A DNA stretch of 64,000 nt from Undaria pinnatifida (Eukaryota > Sar > Phaeophyceae > Laminariales > Alariaceae): contig JABAKD010000023.1 of assembly GCA_012845835.1 (NCBI GenBank), positions 26,081,972 through 26,145,971 on the forward strand, written 5' to 3'. The translations under genes and the position numbers were made by a program. How positions within the stretch are numbered: position 1 is the stretch's first letter; every line of letters begins with the position of its first letter. Shown piece by piece: positions 55,201-64,000 of this stretch. The notes below the pieces were generated by a model, which saw only the letters and a program-made list of their open reading frames with translations, was not told the DNA's origin and made no database searches.

Positions 55201-57382
55201 ACACGTATTTAACGCATGATGTTGCGGTGACGACATCAACACAAATGTGGCAGTCAAACATCATGAGCAACATGGGGTTGTACGGCACCACCCACTCGTT
55301 TCCTATCCTAACACTTTTCCATTGGTTGTTTACTCTCATTCTTATGGTCGGGTTGTCACCGTTCTTCCTCCGAGTATATTCTGCCCGTCCAGTTTTGTCG
55401 TTGACGGTTGCAATGCTTCTGAATGGTTGCGGAAAGTACTTGTTACAACACTTTTTGTTCGTGTGACGGTTTACTTGCATGCATGGAGCACTCATGTTTC
55501 CAACTGCCCCACACGGCTTGTGTATCATGTATTTGAGTACCTTTTCACGTAGTTTTCCTCCTGCTATGTTTTCGTCAGGCAGCTGAGCCCACACCCATTT
55601 GTCCATTTCGTTTAGGGCATCAGGGCCTGCATTTTTGAAGGTCATGAGAATGTGAGCGTGAGGGTACCCCCTCTTTTGGAATTCCGTCACCGCTAAATGG
55701 CTGTCGTAAGCGCCAAAAATTTTGCCAGACTTTAAAACCTTCATAATTTCTTTCATCTTCAATTTGAAAACACGACAACATAGATCAGGACGATCATAAG
55801 CACTTTGTCCTGGCAGCAAATTTTCTTGCACCTCTTTCCAATCCGCATTGAAAGTTACGGTGATGAACAAATGCGGTCTTCCTCGCCTGTTCACGATGCA
55901 TAGAGCGTCTTCTGTATCACTTTTACGCTTGGCAGGTGAGCCAGGGTGAGAAGCAGGAAGCAATTTACCGGGTTGTTCATGAGGTTGGGCGTCTTGAATG
56001 GACCGGTTGGAAGCAAGCCTATGCTGCATGTCACTATTTTCGACGAAATTCAAACGCTCTTCTTCCATTCTGCTCAAAGAATCACAGACCCATTCCTGAG
56101 CGATTCGGCAGTTAATCTTAAATATCGGCTCCGAAAGAATACGCTGCCTACAGTAGAAGGGAAACGTTACGGCTTCGGTGTTTGACCGGTTCATTGTTTT
56201 AGATTTGAACGGCGGGTTCTCTTTGTAGTTACCCTTACTCCAACCTGCTTCTCCATGCAAAAACAGCAGGGGGAACTGTAGCGTTTCATATGCAGAGCTC
56301 CAAAGCGGCAGGAAGCGTGGTTTGTTATCTGGGCTGTTCCTTGGATAGGTGATAACTGCTCGCGGCGCATCATTTTGATTCCCTGAGGTAAACACTAAAG
56401 CTGCTATTTCATTTGCACTCGGATTCTCGCCCAACACTGGTCCATCATTAACTCTGCTAACTTCACTGAACTCTATAAAAGGCGCACTGGACTCTGACGC
56501 TGATGTGTTTAATATTGTGTCTACGGCAGACCTGTATTCTCGAGCCCACCTAATCTCGCTGTTCACGTGGGATCTTAGAGTGCCTGCAATCCGTGAATCT
56601 AAATGTTGTGAGGAGGTTGTCTGTGCGAATTCGGAATCGAATATGTAAAACCTGGCACTGTTGTTAACATTTTGGTTTTGATACTTCTCCTGTAAGTCGA
56701 AAATTCTATGGTATGCTTTACCATGGAGAGTAAGCATTGTCGGTGGTTTTCCTTGAGTCCACGATCGGTTTTCTATGCCTCCTGCTCCCAAAGCTGTGAA
56801 ACTAAATAACCCGTTATATGCCCTTTGTGATTCGCGAAAACGTGCGGTTTGGAAGAGCGATAACAATGTTTGTGGAATAGGTTTAAGCCGGTGAATGGCA
56901 GATCTCCCACGGTTACAACAGTTATAGGACCCAGACCGTTCCTCTTTCCATAGCACAGACCCACAGTGTTGGCACGTATAGTTACTTTCATGTAGCAAGC
57001 ACGGGTATTTTAGTTCGTACGCCTCAAGTGGATACTCAAAGTTGGTGGAATTAAAGGCTTGCACACCAAGTCTTTCTTCTGAACCTTCCATGGAATTGGC
57101 AGCGGCAACGTCTCTAGGGTCGGGTCTTCGAGGGATGCGGTTTCTCATTCGATTAAAATGTTGAACAACGACGTCAGTCTCTGATTCAGAATCGCTGTCC
57201 AGGTTGTTACTGCGGAGATCACGTTCCATGTTATTAGTGTTCTGCGTTCGAGTTTCGTTTTGAAGGGTACGTCGTGAGCGCCGCCCCGCTAAAATGCACG
57301 CGCGCCTACGCCTGCGCTCGCGGGCAATTTCAGCACGACGGGTATTTCGTTGCGAGCGAGTACATCGCTGATCGGTTGACAT
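52247..57382 (-). CDS. Helitron Rep-helicase-OTU protein, 1711 residues, intact
   Basis: The start is the ATG at 57382; the N-terminus is basic. A CxxC pair is at residues 137-140 (CQHC) and CC at 155-156. The Rep nuclease has HLFITVTFNADW (504-515), the HUH-type motif GYPHAH (572-577) and two tyrosines in KYVFKYCHKG (726, 730). The Pif1-type helicase has Walker A APAGTGKT (1076-1083), Walker B WDE (1157-1159), GDWRQTGP (1194-1201) and YVALSRA (1482-1488). A Pro-rich linker leads to an OTU cysteine-protease fold with DGAC (1568-1571) and candidate His 1693 (SRHYSSLI). The protein would nick, unwind and copy DNA for rolling-circle transposition in the nucleus. No frameshift or stop is present, so the copy may be recent. 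Confidence 0.97.
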   Translation of the reverse strand: MSTDQRCTRSQRNTRRAEIARERRRRRACILAGRRSRRTLQNETRTQNTNNMERDLRSNNLDSDSESETDVVVQHFNRMRNRIPRRPDPRDVAAANSMEGSEERLGVQAFNSTNFEYPLEAYELKYPCLLHESNYTCQHCGSVLWKEERSGSYNCCNRGRSAIHRLKPIPQTLLSLFQTARFRESQRAYNGLFSFTALGAGGIENRSWTQGKPPTMLTLHGKAYHRIFDLQEKYQNQNVNNSARFYIFDSEFAQTTSSQHLDSRIAGTLRSHVNSEIRWAREYRSAVDTILNTSASESSAPFIEFSEVSRVNDGPVLGENPSANEIAALVFTSGNQNDAPRAVITYPRNSPDNKPRFLPLWSSAYETLQFPLLFLHGEAGWSKGNYKENPPFKSKTMNRSNTEAVTFPFYCRQRILSEPIFKINCRIAQEWVCDSLSRMEEERLNFVENSDMQHRLASNRSIQDAQPHEQPGKLLPASHPGSPAKRKSDTEDALCIVNRRGRPHLFITVTFNADWKEVQENLLPGQSAYDRPDLCCRVFKLKMKEIMKVLKSGKIFGAYDSHLAVTEFQKRGYPHAHILMTFKNAGPDALNEMDKWVWAQLPDENIAGGKLREKVLKYMIHKPCGAVGNMSAPCMQVNRHTNKKCCNKYFPQPFRSIATVNDKTGRAEYTRRKNGDNPTIRMRVNNQWKSVRIGNEWVVPYNPMLLMMFDCHICVDVVTATSCVKYVFKYCHKGDAFIRARIQGITSEVEQYRKTRYISAAEATWRLLGYHMVDRYPAVTKIHAHLEGEQQITYPKNATHDDRLEIAAQSQTHVLRYYMRPKNPCFSDLTILDYYEQYTITSPKKDDPPLEFAPLGKYLDGYKNIVSKRKNDDHVCRISFQSPAVGDLYYLRLLLHTIPARSFAELRTVQTDTGDPVVHPTFHDAARARGLITGDEEYSLCMEEASVFQVASQLRALFVTLILDGAPAPKLWRDFKDNLIEDFLLRLSTDDAIQAALCEIDLKLNQHGKCNEQVNLPKPMHPRTEFERMRDAFDPQTCAEYAELHEPRLTSEQSHIYKTVLDSVRADNGCPFMIDAPAGTGKTYTEKCISARLRGERKTVLIVASTGIAALQLPGGWTAHSMFKLPMDEAMSPTCVCNINTNTQRAELIRKADLIIWDELPMTHRYCIEALDRTLQDLMKNNKLFGGKTILFSGDWRQTGPIVKNGTATDTVDAAFISSPLWKHVKRMRLTKSQRDKDDPQYAAFVRAIGEGTHPTQSIDGTDMIALNNHNLDANDHFQLKYTTNFDELMNFVYPNVNEQSRNWDKRAILATTNNAIDRSNEAISDLRPGEYCTYLSSDTLISDETTPHTAFASPEHLHQLNVQGVPPHELCLKSDGLAMIVRNLNFSEGLINGQKCVVLAVSPNSRVLQVELLTETSPHPIVLIPRIGFRATVGRNGITFMRTQFPIRTSYSVTVNRSQGQTLTKIGLDLRSPAFGHGQLYVALSRAQNRQSIMCLLPQEHIVDGIPHTENIVYPPFTAAATGQAVTPPPYQPPNTSPPAPSNASSQPSSDSQTPPPTWTVVDEIGDGACGFRGIARRIYNDPNRHYQVRSEILQYMNENRNDPNLLNAISAGMNHELLQALGEPPQQYTSYDNYLSIMSHPRAYLGEPEIYACMQRYNIPINVTIGNNPRPNPQNADPSTIHLHYQPQSRHYSSLILNNPSTDHPPVAA

Positions 57383-57459
57383 GGAAGGTTAAAGTTTCAA
57401 GTTCGCGTTCAGATAAAAGGTTTAGGGGAGCGCTTTGCCCGGTTGATCTTGAGCTCACC

Positions 57460-58937
<1,478 letters not shown>

Positions 58938-59602
58938 GTCTACTGCGAGGGGAGCGGCTGCTGTGTTGAATTGTGTGCGTGTGCGCGTGTTCGCGTCGGG
59001 CGGGTGTGCTGAGGCGACTAAAACGAAGTTTGGTCGAAGTTTTGGTAAAGATCCAGAACCCACAGCAGCAGCAGCTACACCCCAGCTTCGTTGAGCGGCA
59101 TCGTTGAGGTTGCGCTTGCTCTCGTTACCCGCGATCGACCTACTACGTGAAAGCTGCGCGTGCAACAAACCTCACCAGAGGTGAAATAGACGGTATACGT
59201 TCGGCTTTGGAGGGTGTGCGTGCCCATCCCCTCTCTGTGCTGACAACACACAACCTCAACGCCAATACTCCGCAAAACGGGACTGTCACTTTTTTGCGAT
59301 CGGAAGCAAATGAAAGTGCAGGTTTGCTGCCGAAAGACGAAAGACGTCGGTTCTGCGGGGTTCGGCGCGCTTTTCACGACGCTGATTCCAACCCAGCAGG
59401 GACAATCGAGACCGCACGCAACGAGCCATTCTGTTCGCTAGGCCACCAGGTGCCGCATTGCGAAGGCGCGAGCCTGGCCGTGCGTCTGGGAGCGCGCTAT
59501 GAGGGCGCGAAGTTAACGTACTGTTTTCAGAGGGGGTCGAATTTCCCCGCTGCGCTGTGAGCGACCCAGTCCTGAAGATCCCGATTCCCGTAATATTAGT
59601 TA
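58938..59602. other. region upstream of gene B
   Basis: This interval should hold the promoter of gene B, but I could not place a TATA box or other element. A 137-codon plus-strand frame (59147-59560) reads divergently and is not recognised. Confidence 0.35.
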
Positions 59603-59665
59603 CCTCTATGGAAATTTTTGAGCGATTATTTCTGGCGAATAAATCGCTCAAAATTTTCCATAATG
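59603..59665. repeat. miniature foldback from Harbinger-like ends
   Basis: TATGGAAATTTTTGAGCGAT and its inverted copy AAATCGCTCAAAATTTTCCA are separated by only about 10 bp. The arms match the subterminal sequence of the GACCTACTATTATGG family, so this looks like two element ends joined after internal deletion. Confidence 0.75.
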
Positions 59666-60285
59666 TGGAAGATTGAGATTGGGTCGCAGACGCAATCTGG
59701 ATTTTGTTGGAAAGTGAGAATTGAGGTGTTCTTCCATGATTGGTTATCGTGACGTATTGTACCGAGGACACAGTCAACCTTTGAGCAGTCTTCTCCTTGC
59801 TGCTGTGGTGGGAGTATACAAAACGTACAGCAGAAGGGGTACACGTAGGGCCGCCTGATCGCACGACTCAAAGACAGCGTGCAGTGGAGGAAGCGGACGG
59901 CGGCAGCTACGCAAGAATAGTGACTGGCTAGCCAGTGGTTTTTCTGGCCAGAGCGGACAAGGTGTGCTTTGGTTGGCGCATTTTTGGTGACCCCTGACTG
60001 TTCACACACGAGGGAGTCAGCAAGTCGGGGGGTGGCGCTTCAAAGGGGGCGGCTACCAAAGCAACGCAGGGGGGTCGGCGGCTGCGGGGAGATCGGCGGC
60101 GGGCGCTCAGGGGGGAGGGTCGGTCGCCGGCGCGAAGGCTTCGCGCGGCGAATAGGGGTGCGGGCCTCGCTTGCGGGCGGGGCCGACCTCGGGGGCAGGA
60201 CAGGGCGAGGCGGGAGCGAGGAACGCACAGCTCGTCATGCAGGGGTCGGTGGGATCGACAAAAATCAGGTGTGCTCAGGGAAGGG

Positions 60286-61475
60286 AAGTGGGGCGTCTCG
60301 CTAGTAGGTCTGTGTGTGTCCGTAGAGGAAGTTATGGGGGTCGAGCCTTCGCGGCAAATGCCAGTTCACGAAGGAAGTTCTGGCCCTCGCCTCGCGGACG
60401 TTGGGGTGAGCACAGTGCGCGGTGGCGCCGGGGTGTCTCAGAAACAGGACCGAGCGTGCCCCAGCCAGTCCGGGCACGGTAGCCGTGCTCGGTGGCAGAG
60501 CGATGATGTTTGGGGGTGGGTAGCAGCGTGGCGGTACCTTTCGAGTGTGCGTGGGGAGAACCGAATAGCTGCTACACGGGCGTTGCAGAAAGTAGCGAGT
60601 GAGTTACTGTTGTTTCTGCAAGATCATGATTATCGGTTCGAGTGCATGATGGAACCAGAGCGAGTGTTTTCGGGGCACCAAGAAAGTGGGCCGTCTCGCT
60701 AGTAGGTCCGTGTGTGTCCGTAGAGGAAGTTATGGGGGTCGAGCCTTCGCGGCAAATGCCAGTTCACGAAGGAAGTTCTGGCCCTCGCCTCGCAGACGTT
60801 GGGGTGAGCACAGCGCGCGGTGGCGCTGGGGTGTCTCAGAAACAGGACCGAGCGTGCCCCAGCCAGTCCGGGCACGGTAGCCGTGCTCGGTGGCAGAGCG
60901 ATGATGTTCGCGGGTGGGTAGCAGCGTGGCGGTACCTTTCGAGTGTGCGTGGGGGGAACCGGATAGCTGTTACACGGGCGTTGCAGAAAGTAGCGAGTGA
61001 GTTACTGTTTCTGCAAGATCATGATTATAGGTTCGAGTGCATGATGGAACCAGAGCGAGTGTTTTCGGGGCACCAAGAAAGTGGGCCGTCTCGCTAGTAG
61101 GTCCGTGTGTGTTCGTAGAGGAAGTTATGGGGGTCGAGCCTTCGCGGCAAATGCCAGTTCACGAAGGAAGTTCTGGCCCTCGCTTCGCGGACGTTGGGGT
61201 GAGCACAGCGCGCGGTGGCGCCGGGGTGTCTCAGAAACAGGACCGAGCGTGCCCCAGCCAGTCCGGGCACGGTAGCCGTGCTCGGTGGCAGAGCGATGAT
61301 GTTCGCGGGTGGGTAGCAGCGTGGCGGTACCTTTCGAGTGTGCGTGGGGGGAACCGGATAGCTGTTACACGGGCGTTGCAGAAAGTAGCGAGTGAGTACT
61401 GTTGTTTCTGCAAGATCATGATTATCGGTTCGAGTGCATGATGGAACCAGAGGGAGTGTTTTCGGGGCACCGCCT
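60286..61475 (+). repeat. 397 bp tandem repeat, three copies, in front of the RT
   Basis: GTCTCGCTAGTAGGTC begins copies at about 60293, 60692 and 61088; each ends in GAGTGTTTTCGGGGCACC. Spacings are about 399 and 396 bp. The end of each copy encodes ALQKVASE and DHDYRFECMMEPE, and only the last copy continues into the RT frame (HRLNPSRILEWLGR). The period is not a multiple of three, so the copies cannot be read through in one frame. Confidence 0.9.
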
Positions 61476-63300
61476 GAATCCCTCACGAATCCTAGAGTGG
61501 TTGGGTCGTACGGAAGGTTTCCCTGAGGCGGAGAAACTGGCTCGCATCGCGGAGCATGGGGTCCCCGTGTGGGTAGCTAGCGGTGGGGACCTCACATTCG
61601 CGCTCCGATACGAGAATCACAGTAGCACCGACACGTATAGTACTCGAATGACATTACTGACAAGATCCGCGATGATGTTAGGCTCGGCCGAGCGTTCGTG
61701 TTCCCCCGGGTGGCGGCTGCGCGCATTCCGGGATTACGGGTCTTGACGTTGGCAGTAACGAAATCCGGTACGAAATTGCGCGTGGTGCACGACTTGACTT
61801 TCGCTAGCGGTACGTCGACGACAGGTGTAAACGGCGACACTGGTTTTTCATCGGCTCCAACGTGTGAGCTCAAACATGTCTTGCGCGATGTTATCTGGCG
61901 GATTCTATACCTGCGGCAGCGATTCGGGTGTAGGGAGCGCATTGTACTGTGCAAAATGGATGTTAAGGATGTGTTTCGGCAAGTTCCAGTCGAGATCACG
62001 CGCGCGCCGGTGTGCGGATACGTGTTCGGGGATTTGGTTGTGGTTGATAGGCGACTGCAATTTGGCTGGCGTAACAGTCCAGGTTTCTGGTGTTTGTTCT
62101 CGTCGGCGTTGGAGCATGCTCACAATAACACCTCTCGCTGCAATGCGGTGTGCAATGACAGTGGTCGCGAGGCCACGTGGCACGTCGTAATGATACCGCC
62201 GCGCGAATCGCAAGCGGCAGCGCTGCCGCCGGGCTACGTCGCCCCGCCTGGGCGGGGCGGTGACGTAAACGATCCGTTCTTCGTGCGTTACTATGTAGAT
62301 GATGGCGTTTGTGTTGAGGGACAACGGTACAGCTCGGGCGACCGCTGTTTGTGTGCATCGGCGTCTCTGGCGTCCGAACACTTCCGCTTGTTCGGCGATT
62401 GTAACCCGACGGACCCTCCCCTCTTGGCGAAGAAAAAGACTTCTCACTGGGACACCCAGTTAGAAGTCTTGGGTTGGGCAATTGACTCGGGAGCAATGAC
62501 CATTGCGCTCACTGACACGAAAGTGGCTCAGCTGAGGGCTCTGCTCCTCAAGTGGCCGAGGAACCGTCGGTACGCGTTAGAATCCGAGGTACGGGAGCTG
62601 GTTGGGAAGTTATTGTACGCCAGCGAGGTGGTGCGGCCGGGCAAGTTTTTCGTGCGCCGTATGCTGAACATGCTTGGTCTGCCCCCCGTGAAGCGGTGGC
62701 AGGAGAAATTTGGGGGTGGCGGCCAGCGGTCCCGAAGACCGGGCCGTCTACCCCTCGGCCCAGAGTTTCACGCTGACATTGGGTTCTGGAAGTTGATGGT
62801 GAGCGAGGAACTTGCACTACCGTTGTCCTCGCCGCTGTATACTCGTTTCCTACAGCGCCACTCTCGTACGCTAGTGTCAGACGCGTCGGGGACGGCCGTG
62901 GGAGGCTACTGCTTGGAGACAGGGGCATGGTGGCGGTTTGAGGTAGACCAGGACGCAAAATCTCGTTTGAGCCAACGTGTCAAGGACCACAACGATCTGT
63001 CCATCAACGTCCTTGAATTGTTGGGGATGGTAATCACGGCTTGGATGTTTGTCGTTGGCGCTGGATCACAGCCTAGGTTCGAGGGCGAAAACGTGTTGAT
63101 GTTGGGGCGATAACATGTCCGCGGTACATTGGGTAGGAAAATGTCGGGGGGGGACTGAGCCGAGGTCTGGGGCTCTGATGCGTATGCTAGGATGCTTGGA
63201 AATGCGTAGTGGGTGGTGCTTTGGGGCGAAACATGTGAAAGGAATTGCGAATACGCTGGCCGACGGTATTTCTCAGTGGGAACGAATCGATGGTAACAGA
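61402..63300 (+). pseudogene. YR-element reverse transcriptase and RNase H, frameshifted
   Basis: The N-terminal part is in the frame of 61402 (RILEWLGRTEGFPEAEKL). A frame change near 61640 leads to the main frame, which from 61698 gives 471 residues. RT motifs are LRVVHDLTF, CKMDVKDVFRQVPV, FGWRNSPGFW and the catalytic YVDD (residues 199-202, VRYYVDDGV). RNase H shows VSDASGTAVGGY (Asp 394) and INVLELLGM (Glu 440). A one-base change near 63107 (GGGGCGATAAC) breaks the frame at the next RNase H Asp-Asn motif, and the rest (SAVHWVGKCRGG, GIANTLADGISQW) continues in the frame of 63115. The enzyme would copy element RNA to DNA. Confidence 0.9.
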
Positions 63301-63329
63301 CACCTTCACGAATCTCGCCCGGACATTAC

Positions 63330-64000
63330 ATGGCAGGAACAGGACCTGGGGGAGACGGGGAGGGCCCTATGTACAGGGATAGTGGCGTCCAGTACATCCG
63401 CGGGTCAGTTGCGGAGTCATCTGAGCGCACTTACGCGTCAGGTTTCAGATCTTGGAATAAATTTCGCGGGTTGACGAGCGCCGTTTTGTATTTTTCGGAA
63501 GACACCCCCAAGAGTGATATGGTATGGGCGCTGGTAGACTTTGCGGCTTGGTGTTGCGCGTCGGAAGGCAATAAAGTCGGTACGATTAAAAGTAAGATAG
63601 CGGCGGTGCAATATTTCCATCGCGTGAAGATAGGCAGGGAGCTCCCGACTAAATCGCCCCTGCTGGAACGCGTTTTCAGCGGGATATCGCGGGCACATGC
63701 AGTAGCGGGTACGGAGAAGCGGGTGCGCCGCCCGGTGTCATGGGAAATGTTGTTGGACGGGGAGACATTGATACTGTCCTGGGGCAGTGGCGGCCGAATC
63801 CTTTGGTTGTGTCTGGCATTGGGGTATTTTTTTGATGACGCGATCCGACGAATTATTTGCGACAGACGCCGGCGTGGCGCACCAGGTGCATTGTTTGACT
63901 AGGGGGGACGTTGCGTTTTACTCAGGTGGGGAGCAGTTGCCCTTTTTGCGGTGGCGGGAGGCGCGTACGGTAGAGATTCGTTTTCGCGGTCAAAAAGGGG
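63330..64000 (+). pseudogene. tyrosine recombinase of the YR retrotransposon, partial and frameshifted
   Basis: The N-terminal SAM-like half reads AESSERTYASGFRSWNKF and GTIKSKIAAVQYFHRV. The catalytic half starts with VRRPVSWEMLLDGE and LALGYFF. A frame change in a T-run (63830-63836) leads to MTRSDELFATDAGVAH, with the first catalytic Arg in RSDEL, then CLTRGDVAFYSGGE. The HxxR and tyrosine motifs lie beyond the window. Homology to 47.0-47.4 kb is clear (RRPLTWEM, CLSRGDVAF). It would circularise or integrate element DNA. Confidence 0.85.

Larger units (their letters stand above)
52009..57459 (-). mobile_element. autonomous Helitron with OTU domain (ends not fixed)
   Basis: The extent is set by the coding region and a 3' hairpin candidate. 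On the minus strand, after the reading frames, GGCACAT and ATGTGCC form a 7 bp stem with a 4-base loop (52028-52045), as expected close to a Helitron 3' end. The exact 5' and 3' borders are not visible. The left side of the coding region is only about 78 bp from the stop of gene B, so the element either inserted next to gene B or carries it. Confidence 0.7.
59985..64000 (+). mobile_element. YR retrotransposon (DIRS/Ngaro-like), partial at the window edge
   Basis: In order: a GC-rich Arg/Gly-coding region (60.0-60.26 kb), a triplicated 397 bp segment, RT, RNase H, and a tyrosine recombinase that continues beyond 64000. RT plus RNase H plus a YR instead of a DDE integrase defines the DIRS order. 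No methyltransferase domain lies between RNase H and YR, which is closer to Ngaro-type elements. Left border and terminal repeats are not identified. Confidence 0.85.

Overview
This window is eukaryotic, repeat-dominated DNA. Host-type gene content is very small: two related spliced gene models, A at 18.4-20.3 kb and B at 57.5-58.9 kb, both on the minus strand with GT-AG introns. Almost everything else is mobile or tandemly repeated. There is a chromodomain Ty3/Gypsy LTR element, Harbinger-like, hAT-like and pogo-like DNA transposons, a Helitron, two tyrosine-recombinase (YR) elements, tRNA-derived SINE-like units, micro- and minisatellites, and a roughly 6.3 kb GC-rich satellite. I see no operons, Shine-Dalgarno sites or prokaryotic genes. 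The sequence does not fix the lineage: an alga, an oomycete-like protist or an invertebrate would all fit.

Layout. 0.3-1.4 kb: Harbinger-like element, copy 1. 1.9-9.9 kb: minus-strand Gypsy element with both LTRs, PBS, PPT and a TSD; gag is open, pol is broken. 9.9-17.9 kb: SINE-like units, a TIR element (10.7-11.9 kb) and diverged local duplications. 18.4-20.3 kb: gene A. 20.7-29.4 kb: two large tandem duplication units that differ by clean insertions. 29.4-33.5 kb: CAG-rich and GC-rich minisatellites. 33.5-34.4 kb: second Harbinger-like element. 34.7-48.8 kb: a region I read as one YR element with split direct repeats (A1, internal part, B1, A2, B2). It holds the hairpin satellite (40.0-46.4 kb) and a broken recombinase (46.4-47.9 kb), and is interrupted by a Harbinger-like element that itself carries a hAT-like element, and by a pogo-like element. 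49.5-50.2 kb: another Harbinger-like copy. 52.0-57.4 kb: a Helitron with an unbroken 1711-residue Rep-helicase-OTU protein. 57.5-58.9 kb: gene B, with a 300 bp (AC)n tract in an intron. 60.0-64.0 kb: a YR retrotransposon (RT, RNase H, recombinase) with a triplicated 397 bp segment in front, running off the right end.

Most striking: the satellite at 40-46 kb, in which unit after unit can form a stem-loop whose stem bases co-vary while the AACGGG loop stays fixed; the split-direct-repeat architecture around it; the intact OTU-Helitron with a stop-start overlapping small ORF; an in-frame UGA-CGG gag/pol junction; and the pair of paralogous cysteine-rich spliced genes. Boundaries of TIR elements were read from TSDs and TIRs and are exact where stated. 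Exon models are by eye and partial.
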